Source: an uncultured Collinsella sp.
GTDB lineage: Bacteria > Actinomycetota > Coriobacteriia > Coriobacteriales > Coriobacteriaceae
Length of the DNA stretch: 39,642 nt
Assembly (NCBI GenBank): GCA_900751695.1
Contig: CAADSS010000060.1
Coordinates: 1 to 39,642 of the forward strand
Reading direction: 5' to 3'
Under the pieces are notes generated by a model, which saw only the letters and a list, made by a program, of their open reading frames with translations, was not told the DNA's origin and ran no database searches. Positions 32,092-39,642 of this stretch are shown here, piece by piece. The first letter of the stretch is position 1. Each line of letters starts with the position of its first letter. The position numbers were made by a program, and so were the translations under genes.

Positions 32092-33461
32092 GCGTGCGCA
32101 CGCGGTGTAAGCGCATGACGGAACAGTTTCGTGCTGCCTCGAGCGGTACGGGGCGGGCAAATGCTACTGACGCATTGGGCCGCCGCCTGCGTCGCAAGTT
32201 CATCCTCGTTGCCATGGGCGCCGTGACCGTGGTGCTCACGCTCATCATCGCCGGCATCAACATCGTCAATTATTCGCATGTCTGTAAAATGGCCGATGCA
32301 CGCCTTGACTACATCGTGGCAGGCAAAGGCGGCATTGATGGGGAGGACGAGCCCGCCAACGATTCCAGCCAGGATATGGGTGCCGGTAAAGTTGCTGCCG
32401 GTAATCGGGCGGCCGTTCGCGATGGTCATTTTGAAGGCATGACGGCGGAGTCTCCCTTCGACACGCGCTACTTTACGGTGTCGATTGCCGGCGGGCAGGT
32501 GACCGATGTCAATACCGCCCGCATTGCCGCGGTGGGCGCCAAGCGTGCTGCACGCATCGCTGCAGGACTGTATTCCAAGGGTTTGACCTCGGGCTTTTCT
32601 GGTAACTACCGCTATACGGTTACGGTTCAGGGCGACGAGACAACCTATGTATTCGTCGACTGTTCACGCGAGCTTGCAAGCTTTCATTCGTTTTTGAGCG
32701 CGAGCGTAGCGATCAGCTGCATTGGCTGGCTGGCGGTATTGGCGATTGTGACGGTGGCCTCGGGTGCTGTAATTCGGCCGATGGTCGAGAGCTATAGCAA
32801 GCAGAAGCGCTTCATTACCGACGCGAGCCACGAGATTAAGACGCCGCTGGCTGTAATTGATGCCGCCAATGAGGTACAAGAGATCGAGAGCGGCGAGAGC
32901 GAGTGGACGCAGAGCATTCACGAGCAGGTCGCGCGGCTGACGGCGCTGACGGAGCGTCTGGTGTTCCTGACGCGTATGGACGAGGGTTCGGCCGGCTTTA
33001 CCATGACATCGATCGATCTTTCGGAGTCCGCGGACAAGGCTGCGGCGCCGTTTGAATCAGTGGCGGTTTCGCGCGGCAAGCGTCTGTCGACTTCGATTGC
33101 GAGCGGCGTGCGGGCTCATGCCGACGCTGCAGCGGTAGCGCAGGTGGTTGAGTTGCTGCTGGACAACGCCACGCGCTACGCAAGCGAGGACAGCGTGATC
33201 GAGCTGAGCCTGCGCGCAGCCTCGCGCGGTCGGGGTAAGGGCGCCGCCGAGCTTGTCGTATCGAACGCCGTGGACGAGCTGCCCGAAGGCGACCTGGACC
33301 GATTGTTTGACCGCTTCTATCGTGCAGACGTATCGCGCAGCTCCAAGACGGGCGGCTCGGGCGTGGGCCTATCCGTCGTGCGCGCCATCGCCGAAGCCCA
33401 TGGCGGCTCCGCTACCGTATCCGGCCACGATCATCAGATCGCCTTCACCGTCCGCCTCTAA
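32088..33461 (+). CDS. Membrane sensor histidine kinase
   Basis: This 457-residue sensor kinase has TM1 at about 37-59, an extracytoplasmic sensor region of about 140 residues, and TM2 at about 205-227. The phospho-accepting His248 lies in DASHEIKTPLAV. The N box is ELLLDNATRYA and the G box is GGSGVGLSVVRAIAEAHGG. The GTG start at 32088 overlaps the regulator stop, giving translational coupling; an ATG at 32115 is an alternative. The nearby ATPase/FtsX transporter suggests a cell-envelope or antimicrobial peptide response, as in related linked systems, but the signal is unknown. A 35-bp dispersed repeat begins with its stop codon. Confidence 0.94.
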   Translation: MSVRTRCKRMTEQFRAASSGTGRANATDALGRRLRRKFILVAMGAVTVVLTLIIAGINIVNYSHVCKMADARLDYIVAGKGGIDGEDEPANDSSQDMGAGKVAAGNRAAVRDGHFEGMTAESPFDTRYFTVSIAGGQVTDVNTARIAAVGAKRAARIAAGLYSKGLTSGFSGNYRYTVTVQGDETTYVFVDCSRELASFHSFLSASVAISCIGWLAVLAIVTVASGAVIRPMVESYSKQKRFITDASHEIKTPLAVIDAANEVQEIESGESEWTQSIHEQVARLTALTERLVFLTRMDEGSAGFTMTSIDLSESADKAAAPFESVAVSRGKRLSTSIASGVRAHADAAAVAQVVELLLDNATRYASEDSVIELSLRAASRGRGKGAAELVVSNAVDELPEGDLDRLFDRFYRADVSRSSKTGGSGVGLSVVRAIAEAHGGSATVSGHDHQIAFTVRL

Positions 33462-33493
33462 AACCTGCCAAAATAAACCTGTCCCTTTTTGGT
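33459..33493 (+). repeat. 35-bp dispersed repeat, copy 2, at the kinase stop codon
   Basis: It matches the inverse of 4742-4776 at 34 of 35 positions and starts with the kinase TAA. CCAAAA can pair with TTTTGG across a loop, so here it may serve as a weak terminator. Confidence 0.65.
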
Positions 33494-33546
33494 CGGTGCG
33501 AAATGGGTAATACTAAAGAGTTATCCGACCAGATGGGAATTAATCG

Positions 33547-34248
33547 ATGGCTTATATCGAATTTAAAGACGTCATCAAGGCGTACGGCGAGGGCGATGCC
33601 CGCATTCACGCGCTCGACGGCGCGAGCTTTACCGTTGAGCGCGGTGAGCTCGCCATTATCCTGGGCGCCTCGGGTGCCGGCAAGACCACGGCGCTCAACA
33701 TCCTGGGCGGTATGGACACGGTAACCTCCGGCACCGTAACGGTGGACGGGCGCGACGTGAGCTCCGCCAACGAGGCGCAGCTCGTGGAATACCGCCGTGC
33801 CGACGTCGGCTTTGTCTTCCAGTTCTACAATCTGGTCCCCAACCTGACGGCGCTCGAAAATGTTGAGCTTGCGGCGCAGATTTGCCCCGATTCGCTCGAT
33901 GCCGAGCAAACGCTTTGCCAGGTTGGCCTGGGTGAGCGCCTGGGCAACTTTCCGGCGCAGCTTTCGGGTGGCGAGCAGCAGCGCGTGTCCATTGCGCGCG
34001 CACTGGCCAAGAACCCCAAGCTGCTTTTGTGCGACGAGCCCACGGGCGCACTCGACTACAAAACCGGTAAGCAGATTTTGCAGTTGCTGCAGGACACCTG
34101 CCGCAAGCAGGGCATCACGGTCATTATCATCACCCACAACTCCGCGCTGGCGCCCATGGCCGATCGCCTGATTCGCTTTAAGAGCGGCCACGTGGAGAGC
34201 GAGACGATCCAGCAAAATCCCGTGCCTATCGAGACGATCGAGTGGTAG
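33547..34248 (+). CDS. ABC transporter ATP-binding protein, MacB/LolD type
   Basis: This 233-residue ATPase powers an FtsX-type permease. Walker A is GASGAGKTT (around 42-50), the Q loop lies in VGFVFQFYNL, the signature is LSGGEQQR, and Walker B is LLCDEPTGALD, followed by ITHN. These features place it in the MacB/LolD/BceA group, whose members act on envelope substrates or antimicrobial peptides rather than pumping small solutes. The ribosome binding site is weak. It is immediately followed by its permease, with the stop codon 5 bases before the chosen permease ATG. The two-component system upstream is the probable regulator. Confidence 0.95.
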   Translation: MAYIEFKDVIKAYGEGDARIHALDGASFTVERGELAIILGASGAGKTTALNILGGMDTVTSGTVTVDGRDVSSANEAQLVEYRRADVGFVFQFYNLVPNLTALENVELAAQICPDSLDAEQTLCQVGLGERLGNFPAQLSGGEQQRVSIARALAKNPKLLLCDEPTGALDYKTGKQILQLLQDTCRKQGITVIIITHNSALAPMADRLIRFKSGHVESETIQQNPVPIETIEW

Positions 34249-34253
34249 CGCCC

Positions 34254-37019
34254 ATGGACCAGGACCGCCAAAACAGCCAAAACCACGATACGGAGCACGC
34301 AGACCGCGACTGGGAGTTCGCGACCTACCGCACTGCTCAAAGCTCAAACGATATGGTCCCGACGGTTTTTCGCCGTGGCATCTACCGCACAATCCGGGGC
34401 AGTCTTAAGCGCTTCTTGTCAATCGTGGTCATCACCGCGCTTGGCGTGAGCGTGATGTGCGGCCTTAAGGCGGGTTGCGAGGATCTGTGCGATTCGGTCG
34501 ACGCTTACTTTGACCAGCAGAATGTTTATGACATCAACGTGCAGTCGACCTATGGTCTTACGCGCGACGATCTTGCTGCGATCCAAGAGGTCGATGGCGT
34601 CGAGACGGCCGAGGGCATCTATACCGAGACTGCCTATACCGCCGTTGGTACCACGCGCGAGCGCGTAGTCGTGCAGAGCCTTTCCAAAGAGAATATCGAT
34701 CAACCGGTGCTGGTGAGCGGCGATTTGCCCGAGAGCGCCGGCGAGGTCGCGGTGACTTCGAAATTCCTGAAGGCTTCGGGCAAAAAGCTCGGCGATACGG
34801 TGAGTTTTGCCGCCAATGATGCGAGCTCGTCGAACCAAAGCGCCAAGGACCAGTTTGCTGCGGGCGATTACACCATTACGGCCGAGGTTCTCGATCCTAC
34901 TGATGTGAGCTCCGACTCGACAGTCAACGCCTTTCGCGCTGCTTCGACTGCGGACTATAAGTTCTATGTGAGCGAGGATGCCGCGGCATCTTCTTCCTAC
35001 TCCGCGGTCCACGTGATCGTCGAGGGGGCCAAGAGCCTCAACTCCTATTCGGATGCCTACGCGGCAAAGATTAATGAGGCCAAGGGCAATATCGAGAAGA
35101 TCCGCGAGGAGCGTGAGAAGGCGCGCGCTCAGGAGCTGACGGTCGACACGCCGGCAAGCTTGGATGCGGCCGAGCGCGAGGCGAATATGCTCTTTGGGAT
35201 TGAACAGGGCAACATCAATCGCATGGCCGAGGGCAGCGAGGAGCGCGTCCAGGCTCAGGCCGAGTTGGACCAGCGCCGCGCCGCCGCTGACCAGCATTTT
35301 GCCGATGCCCGCGCCGAGCTTTCCGATCTGGGCGAATGCTCCTGGTACATCCAGGACCGCGGTAACATCGCAAGCTACTCGAGCGTCGAGAGCGACAGTT
35401 CTTCGATCGAGGCCATCGCCACGGTGTTCCCATTTATCTTCTTTGTCGTCGCTGTGCTCATCAGCCTCACCACCGCCACGCGCATGGTTGAGGAGGAGCG
35501 TACACTTATTGGCCTGTACAAGGCGCTCGGCTATTCACGTGGGCGTATCCTGTCCAAATACGTGGACTACTCGCTGTGGGCGTGTCTGATCGGCGGCGTG
35601 CTTGGCAACATCATCGGATTTGTGGGCCTGCCGCTGTTCCTGTTTACGGTGTTCGACGACATGTACTCGCTGCCCCAGATGCTGCTTTCGTACGATATCG
35701 TGTCGTCGCTCGTGTCGGTAGCGCTGTTTGCCGTGGGCGTGGTGGGCGCCACGATTATCGCCTGCCGCCACGAGATGGCCGAGACGCCGGCTTCGCTCAT
35801 GCGTCCCAAGGCGCCGCGTGCCGGCTCACGCATTCTGCTCGAGCGTATCGGATTTATCTGGCGCCGCATGGGCTTCTTAAACAAGGTGGCGGCGCGTAAC
35901 CTGTTCCGCTACAAAAAGCGCGCCTTTATGACCATCTTCGGTATCGCCGGCTGCACAGCGCTCGTGATCTGCGGTATGGGCATCCGTGACACATCGGTGG
36001 CGCTTTCGCCCAAACAGTACGGGCATATCACGCGCTACGACCTGCTGGCGGTCGCCAATCCCGACGATTTTTCGCAGACGTGCGCGGCATTGGATGAGCG
36101 CAGCGCGGCCAATGATTCCAACGTGACCGTGACCTCAACCCTGCCGATTATGACCGACAACGTCACCTTTACGTTTGGTGGCAAGAGCGAGACTGTGCAG
36201 CTCATCGTGATTCCCGACGACCGCACGGGTGACTTGGGCGATTACGTGCGCCTGGAGGATGAGTCCAAAGAACCGCTGTCTTTGCGTGACGGAGACGTGT
36301 ATCTGAGCAAAAGTTCACAGCTGGTACTGGGGATTCAGCCGGGCGATACGGCGCACGTCCAGGATTCGTCGCTCAATGTTGCCAAGGTCAAAGTCAGTGA
36401 CATTTCGCTCAACTATCTGGGCAACACGCTTTACATGACGCAGGGCACCTATGAGCGCGCGTTTGGTCGAAGTGCACGCCTTAACGGGATCTTTGTGCTG
36501 CTTAAGGGCTCGTCGGCCGACCAGATTGCGTTTAGCAAGAATCTTAAGAGTGACGGCTGGCTTTCGATTTCGAGTACGGCCGAGCATTGGGAAAACTATG
36601 AGGCGAACTTTACGATTATCAATTCGGTCGTGGTGCTTGTGACCTTTATGGCGGCGTGCCTGTCGTTTGTGGTGGTGTTTACGCTGTCCAACACCAACAT
36701 CTCCGAGCGCGAACGCGAGCTGGCGACCATCAAGGTGCTGGGCTTCCGTCGCGGTGAGGTACACCATTATGTCAACAAGGAAACGCTGATTCTCACGGCG
36801 ATTGGCGCCGCGCTGGGCGTACCGCTAGGCGGCTTGCTGGCCGAGAGCTTTACCTACATTTTGCAGATGCCGTCGCTGTACTTTGACGTCGAAGTCGAGC
36901 CGCTAAGCTACGTGCTTGCCGTGGTGCTTTCCTTTGGCTTTACGTTTATCGTCAACCTCGCCACCAACCGAACGCTCAACAAGATCGACATGGTCGGCGC
37001 CCTCAAGAGCGCCGAGTAG
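34254..37019 (+). CDS. Large FtsX-type ABC transporter permease
   Basis: The 921-residue protein has a first transmembrane helix at about 47-68 and then a roughly 330-residue extracytoplasmic region. This region contains an alpha-helical coiled-coil stretch (AKINEAKGNIEKIREEREKARAQ and the following Glu/Ala/Arg-rich part). A first FtsX domain follows with three helices (about 390-510), then another single helix and a second extracytoplasmic region. A second FtsX domain with three helices lies at the C terminus. This two-domain form is common among envelope-stress transporters of Gram-positive bacteria. The ATG at 34254 was chosen; a GTG at 34242 overlapping the ATPase gene is possible. The substrate is unknown. 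Confidence 0.92.
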   Translation: MDQDRQNSQNHDTEHADRDWEFATYRTAQSSNDMVPTVFRRGIYRTIRGSLKRFLSIVVITALGVSVMCGLKAGCEDLCDSVDAYFDQQNVYDINVQSTYGLTRDDLAAIQEVDGVETAEGIYTETAYTAVGTTRERVVVQSLSKENIDQPVLVSGDLPESAGEVAVTSKFLKASGKKLGDTVSFAANDASSSNQSAKDQFAAGDYTITAEVLDPTDVSSDSTVNAFRAASTADYKFYVSEDAAASSSYSAVHVIVEGAKSLNSYSDAYAAKINEAKGNIEKIREEREKARAQELTVDTPASLDAAEREANMLFGIEQGNINRMAEGSEERVQAQAELDQRRAAADQHFADARAELSDLGECSWYIQDRGNIASYSSVESDSSSIEAIATVFPFIFFVVAVLISLTTATRMVEEERTLIGLYKALGYSRGRILSKYVDYSLWACLIGGVLGNIIGFVGLPLFLFTVFDDMYSLPQMLLSYDIVSSLVSVALFAVGVVGATIIACRHEMAETPASLMRPKAPRAGSRILLERIGFIWRRMGFLNKVAARNLFRYKKRAFMTIFGIAGCTALVICGMGIRDTSVALSPKQYGHITRYDLLAVANPDDFSQTCAALDERSAANDSNVTVTSTLPIMTDNVTFTFGGKSETVQLIVIPDDRTGDLGDYVRLEDESKEPLSLRDGDVYLSKSSQLVLGIQPGDTAHVQDSSLNVAKVKVSDISLNYLGNTLYMTQGTYERAFGRSARLNGIFVLLKGSSADQIAFSKNLKSDGWLSISSTAEHWENYEANFTIINSVVVLVTFMAACLSFVVVFTLSNTNISERERELATIKVLGFRRGEVHHYVNKETLILTAIGAALGVPLGGLLAESFTYILQMPSLYFDVEVEPLSYVLAVVLSFGFTFIVNLATNRTLNKIDMVGALKSAE

Positions 37020-37074
37020 CCTGTCCTGGGATTCAAGTTATAGCGAGCTGCCGACGCGCCCACAGCAGTATTTT

Positions 37075-37339
37075 TGCATAAACTGCCCCGCCAAATGCAT
37101 ATTTCGGTAGGGCGATTGCTTTTTGTCCACAGGTGCCCCAGGGGGCGCCGTGCAAATTCCGGAGTATTCAGCATCCCGGGGTCCGCGGGCGCGGGGGCGG
37201 GAGTGCAAAACTGCGCTGAAAGCCCCGATTCTGAGTCCCAACGCCTCTAGAGCCGCTCGTTTTTTACAGAATGCAGCCCATGGTGCCTGCCTTTCGCCCA
37301 AAATCCAGTATGCAGGCACCCTCGGCTGCTGAATACTCC
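37075..37339. repeat. Large dispersed non-coding repeat, copy X
   Basis: About 260 bases resemble 39384-39642 in the same orientation. The last 73 bases (37260-37332) differ at only two positions. Internal structures are TGCAT/ATGCA near the start, a 13-bp inverted repeat GGAGTATTCAGCA (37161-37173) with its complement at 37327-37339, and a 9-bp hairpin 37282-37290 with 37312-37320. No convincing gene is present. It may be a mobile palindromic element. Confidence 0.7.
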
Positions 37340-37407
37340 CAAAAATGCACGCCGTATCCTACCCTAGGCACCTGTAGCTACTCTGCGGGTGCGTGGCCTG
37401 ATAGTAA

Positions 37408-37472
37408 GTTGCGGTGGAATAGTTCCTGTTTTATGGCTCTGCTATGCCAAACAGGAACTATTCCACCGCAAC
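37408..37472. repeat. Palindromic repeat, copy E1, upstream of the XRE-type gene
   Basis: Perfect 24-bp arms (37408-37431 and 37449-37472) enclose 17 bases. The outer sequence GTTGCGGTGGAATA recurs in copy E2 at 38629. The interval 37473-37657 holds no other recognisable feature apart from the ribosome binding site of the next gene. Confidence 0.75.
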
Positions 37473-37657
37473 ATATTGAGAGGGCTCTTGGCTGTTGTGC
37501 GTACTGACATTTGTCATGAAATGGCAGGCCATTAGGGGTTGCTACTCGTAGTTGCGGTAGGGTTGGAGCAGATTCTAACTAGAAATGGTGGTCGCTACCG
37601 GTTGTTCTCGGCATACTCGGCTCATTCGATTACGGTCGCCACATGAAAGGAACTGCT

Positions 37658-38578
37658 ATGGATCTTGCGATGGCGCAGCGCCTCGTCGATCGCCGCAAAG
37701 CCGCCGGTCTTTCCCAAGAGGCTCTTGCTGTCCAGTTGGGTGTAAGCCGCCAGGCTGTCAGCAAATGGGAACGCAGCGAATCCTCACCCGATACCGATAA
37801 CCTTATTGCACTCGCCGCGCTGTATGGCGTGTCACTGGATGAGTTGCTATATGGGGAAGCGGCTAGCGATGTCGACACCTCGGCCGACGATGACGTTGAC
37901 GCAAATAATTACGACGAGACTGAAGGCACCGAGTCTTCTACCGAGCACGTGGATCCTGACGGCAAGCCACTTGTCGATATTTCTCTCGCACATGGTATCC
38001 ACGTTATTGATCCCAACAAAGGCGAAGAGGTCCATGTTGGCTGGGATGGTATCCATGTGGCTAACAAGCGCAAGGGTGAAGAGGTCCATGTCGGGCCGGG
38101 CGGATTGCATATCGATACGCTAGAGGACGATGGACACAGCGTACATACCAATGCCGACGGCACCGTTACCATCGACGGCGAGACCTTTTCGAGCTGGAAA
38201 GAGGCACACGACAAGCTCGACCATCATGGCAAGCATTTCCACACTAAGCTCGGTCGCGCATGGAACAAGTTTCCCTTTCCTGTATTTGTCGTCCTCGCCT
38301 ATCTCTCGCTCGGCATCGTCTGCGGCACGTGGGGCATGGGGCTCTTTCTGGTCTTTCTGATTCCCGTCTACTATGCGATGGGCGACTTCATCGACCGACG
38401 TCATCTATCTAAGCTAATCGGCAGCGTCTATCCAACAGCCGCCATTGCCTGGTTCCTCTATATGTGGCTTTGCTTGGCGCAGCCCCATCCCGCATGGGTC
38501 ATCCTCATTACCATCCCAGTTGTCAAAGCACTCATGCGCTGGTGCCGAAAGCAATGGAAACGCCGCAAACAAGCCTAA
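37658..38578 (+). CDS. Membrane-anchored XRE-type transcriptional regulator
   Basis: The 306-residue protein starts with an HTH_3 DNA-binding domain (about 3-62, SQEALAVQLGVSRQAVSKWERSESSPDTDNL). It continues with an acidic linker (66-98) and a beta-rich middle part. That part has a tandem 18-residue repeat, GIHVIDPNKGEEVHVGWD (113-130) and GIHVANKRKGEEVHVGPG (131-148). Residues about 207-292 form three or four hydrophobic segments, so the protein should be tethered to the membrane with the HTH inside. The ATG at 37658 has GAAAGGA upstream; an ATG at 37643 contains that site itself and is unlikely. The middle part resembles putative adhesin or bactofilin-like beta repeats; this is only an impression. 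Ligand and targets are unknown. Palindromic repeats lie on both sides. Confidence 0.85.
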   Translation: MDLAMAQRLVDRRKAAGLSQEALAVQLGVSRQAVSKWERSESSPDTDNLIALAALYGVSLDELLYGEAASDVDTSADDDVDANNYDETEGTESSTEHVDPDGKPLVDISLAHGIHVIDPNKGEEVHVGWDGIHVANKRKGEEVHVGPGGLHIDTLEDDGHSVHTNADGTVTIDGETFSSWKEAHDKLDHHGKHFHTKLGRAWNKFPFPVFVVLAYLSLGIVCGTWGMGLFLVFLIPVYYAMGDFIDRRHLSKLIGSVYPTAAIAWFLYMWLCLAQPHPAWVILITIPVVKALMRWCRKQWKRRKQA

Positions 38579-38628
38579 GCCGCTCCAACCCGTCAGCAAT
38601 GCTTGGCCAATACCGCTCGCCCCTTTCA

Positions 38629-38694
38629 AGTTGCGGTGAAATACAGACCGTTGAGGACCTTGGAGCGTCTAACAGCCCCTATTTCACCGCAACT
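38629..38694. repeat. Palindromic repeat, copy E2, downstream of the XRE-type gene
   Basis: The 15-bp arms (38629-38643 and 38680-38694) share GTTGCGGTGRAATA with copy E1, but the interior is different. The total length is almost the same (66 against 65 bases). Confidence 0.7.
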
Positions 38695-38708
38695 CACGAA
38701 TGGAGCGG

Positions 38709-38888
38709 GCAATTCCAGCGCAGGAATTGGCATTTAACTCACTGCATGCCAAGAAAAGGCCGATTTACTACGATGAACTCAATGAGGCCGACCACATCCA
38801 TCTTTTTCAAAAATCGGCAAGCTTTCTACCTGCGGTTTTACTTTCACCCTTTTCGGCATGGTCGAAGGCATTCGAATCATCGTAGTAA
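38709..38888. repeat. Hairpin-rich segment with an inverted-repeat element
   Basis: A small hairpin (CAATTCC/GGAATTG, 38710-38729) and GGCAT/ATGCC precede a 124-bp segment bounded by perfect 12-bp inverted ends TTACTACGATGA (38765-38776) and 38877-38888. Inside, CGACCA pairs with TGGTCG, and CCTGCGGTTTT recalls the candidate MITE at 30255. No gene is visible. From 38889 to 39025 there is only a short TTCAAG/CTTGAA hairpin and the next gene's ribosome binding site. Confidence 0.5.
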
Positions 38889-39025
38889 TTAGGCGCATTT
38901 TGTAGCAAACGGTTCATTCAAGCTCGAACTTGAAGACCGATGGTCCCCTCATCCACGGCTGCGAGCGAAAATACCAAATAGAATAAAAATCGAATGGCTA
39001 AGTCTGTTTGGCGAACGGAGGCAAT

Positions 39026-39355
39026 ATGGGCGAGGTAGCTGAAAGCGACTGGAAGCTGTTTAAGGCGCTGCTCCCAAAATGGCAAGAAAGCTATATGGAA
39101 ATGCTCATCGGCCAATACATCGAGATGTTAAACGGCGGCAGCGAAGCGTCTAGTAGATTTTGGGCGCTAGAAGAGCGCATCAATAGGGATAAGCTGTCCT
39201 CGGGAGTGCTAGCAAACGACATTCGCCGCAGCACCATGCATTATGAGATTGCCAACTTGCTTTCCGATAACGTGATCACGCTCGACGACCTTGACGGTTT
39301 CACCGAAGACATTAAGGGCTACGCACGACGTTGCATCGGCTGGCAAGAACGCTGA
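39026..39355 (+). CDS. Small conserved protein of unknown function
   Basis: This 109-residue soluble, mostly alpha-helical protein has many charged residues. It begins MGEVAESDWKLFKALLPKWQESYMEMLIGQYIEMLNG and contains SSRFWALEERINRDK and RRSTMHYEIANLLSDNVITLDDLDGFTEDIKGY. I have an impression of similar short proteins in gut Firmicutes, sometimes mislabelled as multidrug transporters, but there are no membrane segments to support such a name. CGGAGG precedes the ATG by five bases, a good ribosome binding site. It stands alone between repeat elements. A role as antitoxin-like or regulatory protein is conceivable but unsupported. Confidence 0.75.
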   Translation: MGEVAESDWKLFKALLPKWQESYMEMLIGQYIEMLNGGSEASSRFWALEERINRDKLSSGVLANDIRRSTMHYEIANLLSDNVITLDDLDGFTEDIKGYARRCIGWQER

Positions 39356-39383
39356 GCGACATGCGCATCCACAGCCGCTGTGC

Positions 39384-39642
39384 TGCATAAACCGCACCGA
39401 AAAATGCATACTTTGACGGGGCGGTTGCTTTTTGCCCACAGGTACCCCTGGGGGCGGCGTGCAAATTCCGGAGTATTCAGCATCCCAGAGCCCGCAGGTG
39501 CGGGAACGGGTACACAAAACCGCGCTGAATGCCCTGGTCCTGGACCCCCAATGCCTCAAGAGCTGGTCATTTTTTACAGAACGCGGCCCATGGTGCCTGC
39601 CTTTCGCCCAAAATCCAGTATGCAGGCACCCTCGGCTGCTGA
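39384..39642. repeat. Large dispersed non-coding repeat, copy Y (cut by the window end)
   Basis: This is the second copy of the element at 37075, in the same orientation, ending at the window edge in the middle of the right arm. GGAGTATTCAGCA is at 39470-39482. Differences from copy X are scattered in the first 180 bases and nearly absent in the last 73. Confidence 0.7.

Noticed and set aside
37658..37870. Toxin-antitoxin pair with the XRE-type gene as antitoxin
   Set aside because: The HTH protein is long and carries membrane segments, and no small toxin-like gene is adjacent or overlapping. The 109-residue protein is 450 bases away across repeats.
37038..39559. Conserved minus-strand peptide (DAEYSGIC...) encoded by both large repeats X and Y
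   Set aside because: The two copies stay in the same frame for about 50 codons, but a one-base length difference and an in-frame stop in copy Y break the rest. There is no ribosome binding site. The similarity is explained by DNA repeat conservation.

Overview
The window looks like chromosome of a gut Coriobacteriia actinobacterium, most likely Collinsella or a close relative. This is inferred from the high G+C content with GC-rich third codon positions, an anaerobic fermentative gene set (pyruvate formate-lyase and its activase, a sugar PTS, agmatine deiminase, DegV), and the abundance of short palindromic repeats between genes. No species marker (rRNA, tRNA) is present. I recognise 29 protein-coding genes and no RNA gene of a known class, CRISPR array, phage or insertion-sequence transposase.

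Layout. 1-3606: an agmatine/putrescine-type antiporter and agmatine deiminase, bracketed by two copies of a structured non-coding element. 3606-9889 (minus strand): class I DAHP synthase (aroG), then a marR - ABC exporter - ABC exporter operon with overlapping genes. 10142-12019: a short-chain dehydrogenase and a 2-keto-3-deoxygluconate permease-like transporter. 12486-14874: pyruvate formate-lyase split into a 683-residue body and a separate 83-residue glycyl-radical domain. 15178-20795: a sucrose/fructoside utilisation locus (LacI regulator, variant GH32, PTS EIIBC, canonical GH32) with four visible copies of one operator motif. 21071-24415: degV, pflA, mtnN, engB. 24674-29899: aspartate-family amino acid genes thrB and thrC (minus) and lysC and asd (plus). 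30595-37019: a DNA methyltransferase-type repair protein, an OmpR/histidine kinase pair, and an ATPase/FtsX-type ABC system. 37020-39642: a repeat-rich accessory stretch with a membrane-anchored XRE-type regulator and a small conserved protein of unknown function.

How the genes work together. Sugars enter by the PTS and are cleaved by the GH32 enzymes. Pyruvate formate-lyase, activated by the radical-SAM enzyme PflA encoded 7 kb away, handles pyruvate anaerobically. LysC, Asd, ThrB and ThrC cover aspartate to threonine except homoserine dehydrogenase, which is not in the window.

The most unusual content is non-coding. Three large hairpins, directly after grcA, thrB and asd, have unrelated stem sequences but the same internal-loop sequence, and they always lie in the orientation of the upstream gene. 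Their stems covary, and wobble pairs make sense only on the strand of that gene. A second element, at 71-214 and 3462-3606, also keeps its loops while its stems change in a compensated way. Both look like selected RNA structures at gene ends that I cannot assign to a known family. Further palindromic repeat families occur at 4857-5095, 30255-30428, 37075-37339, 37408-37472, 38629-38694, 38765-38888 and 39384-39642.
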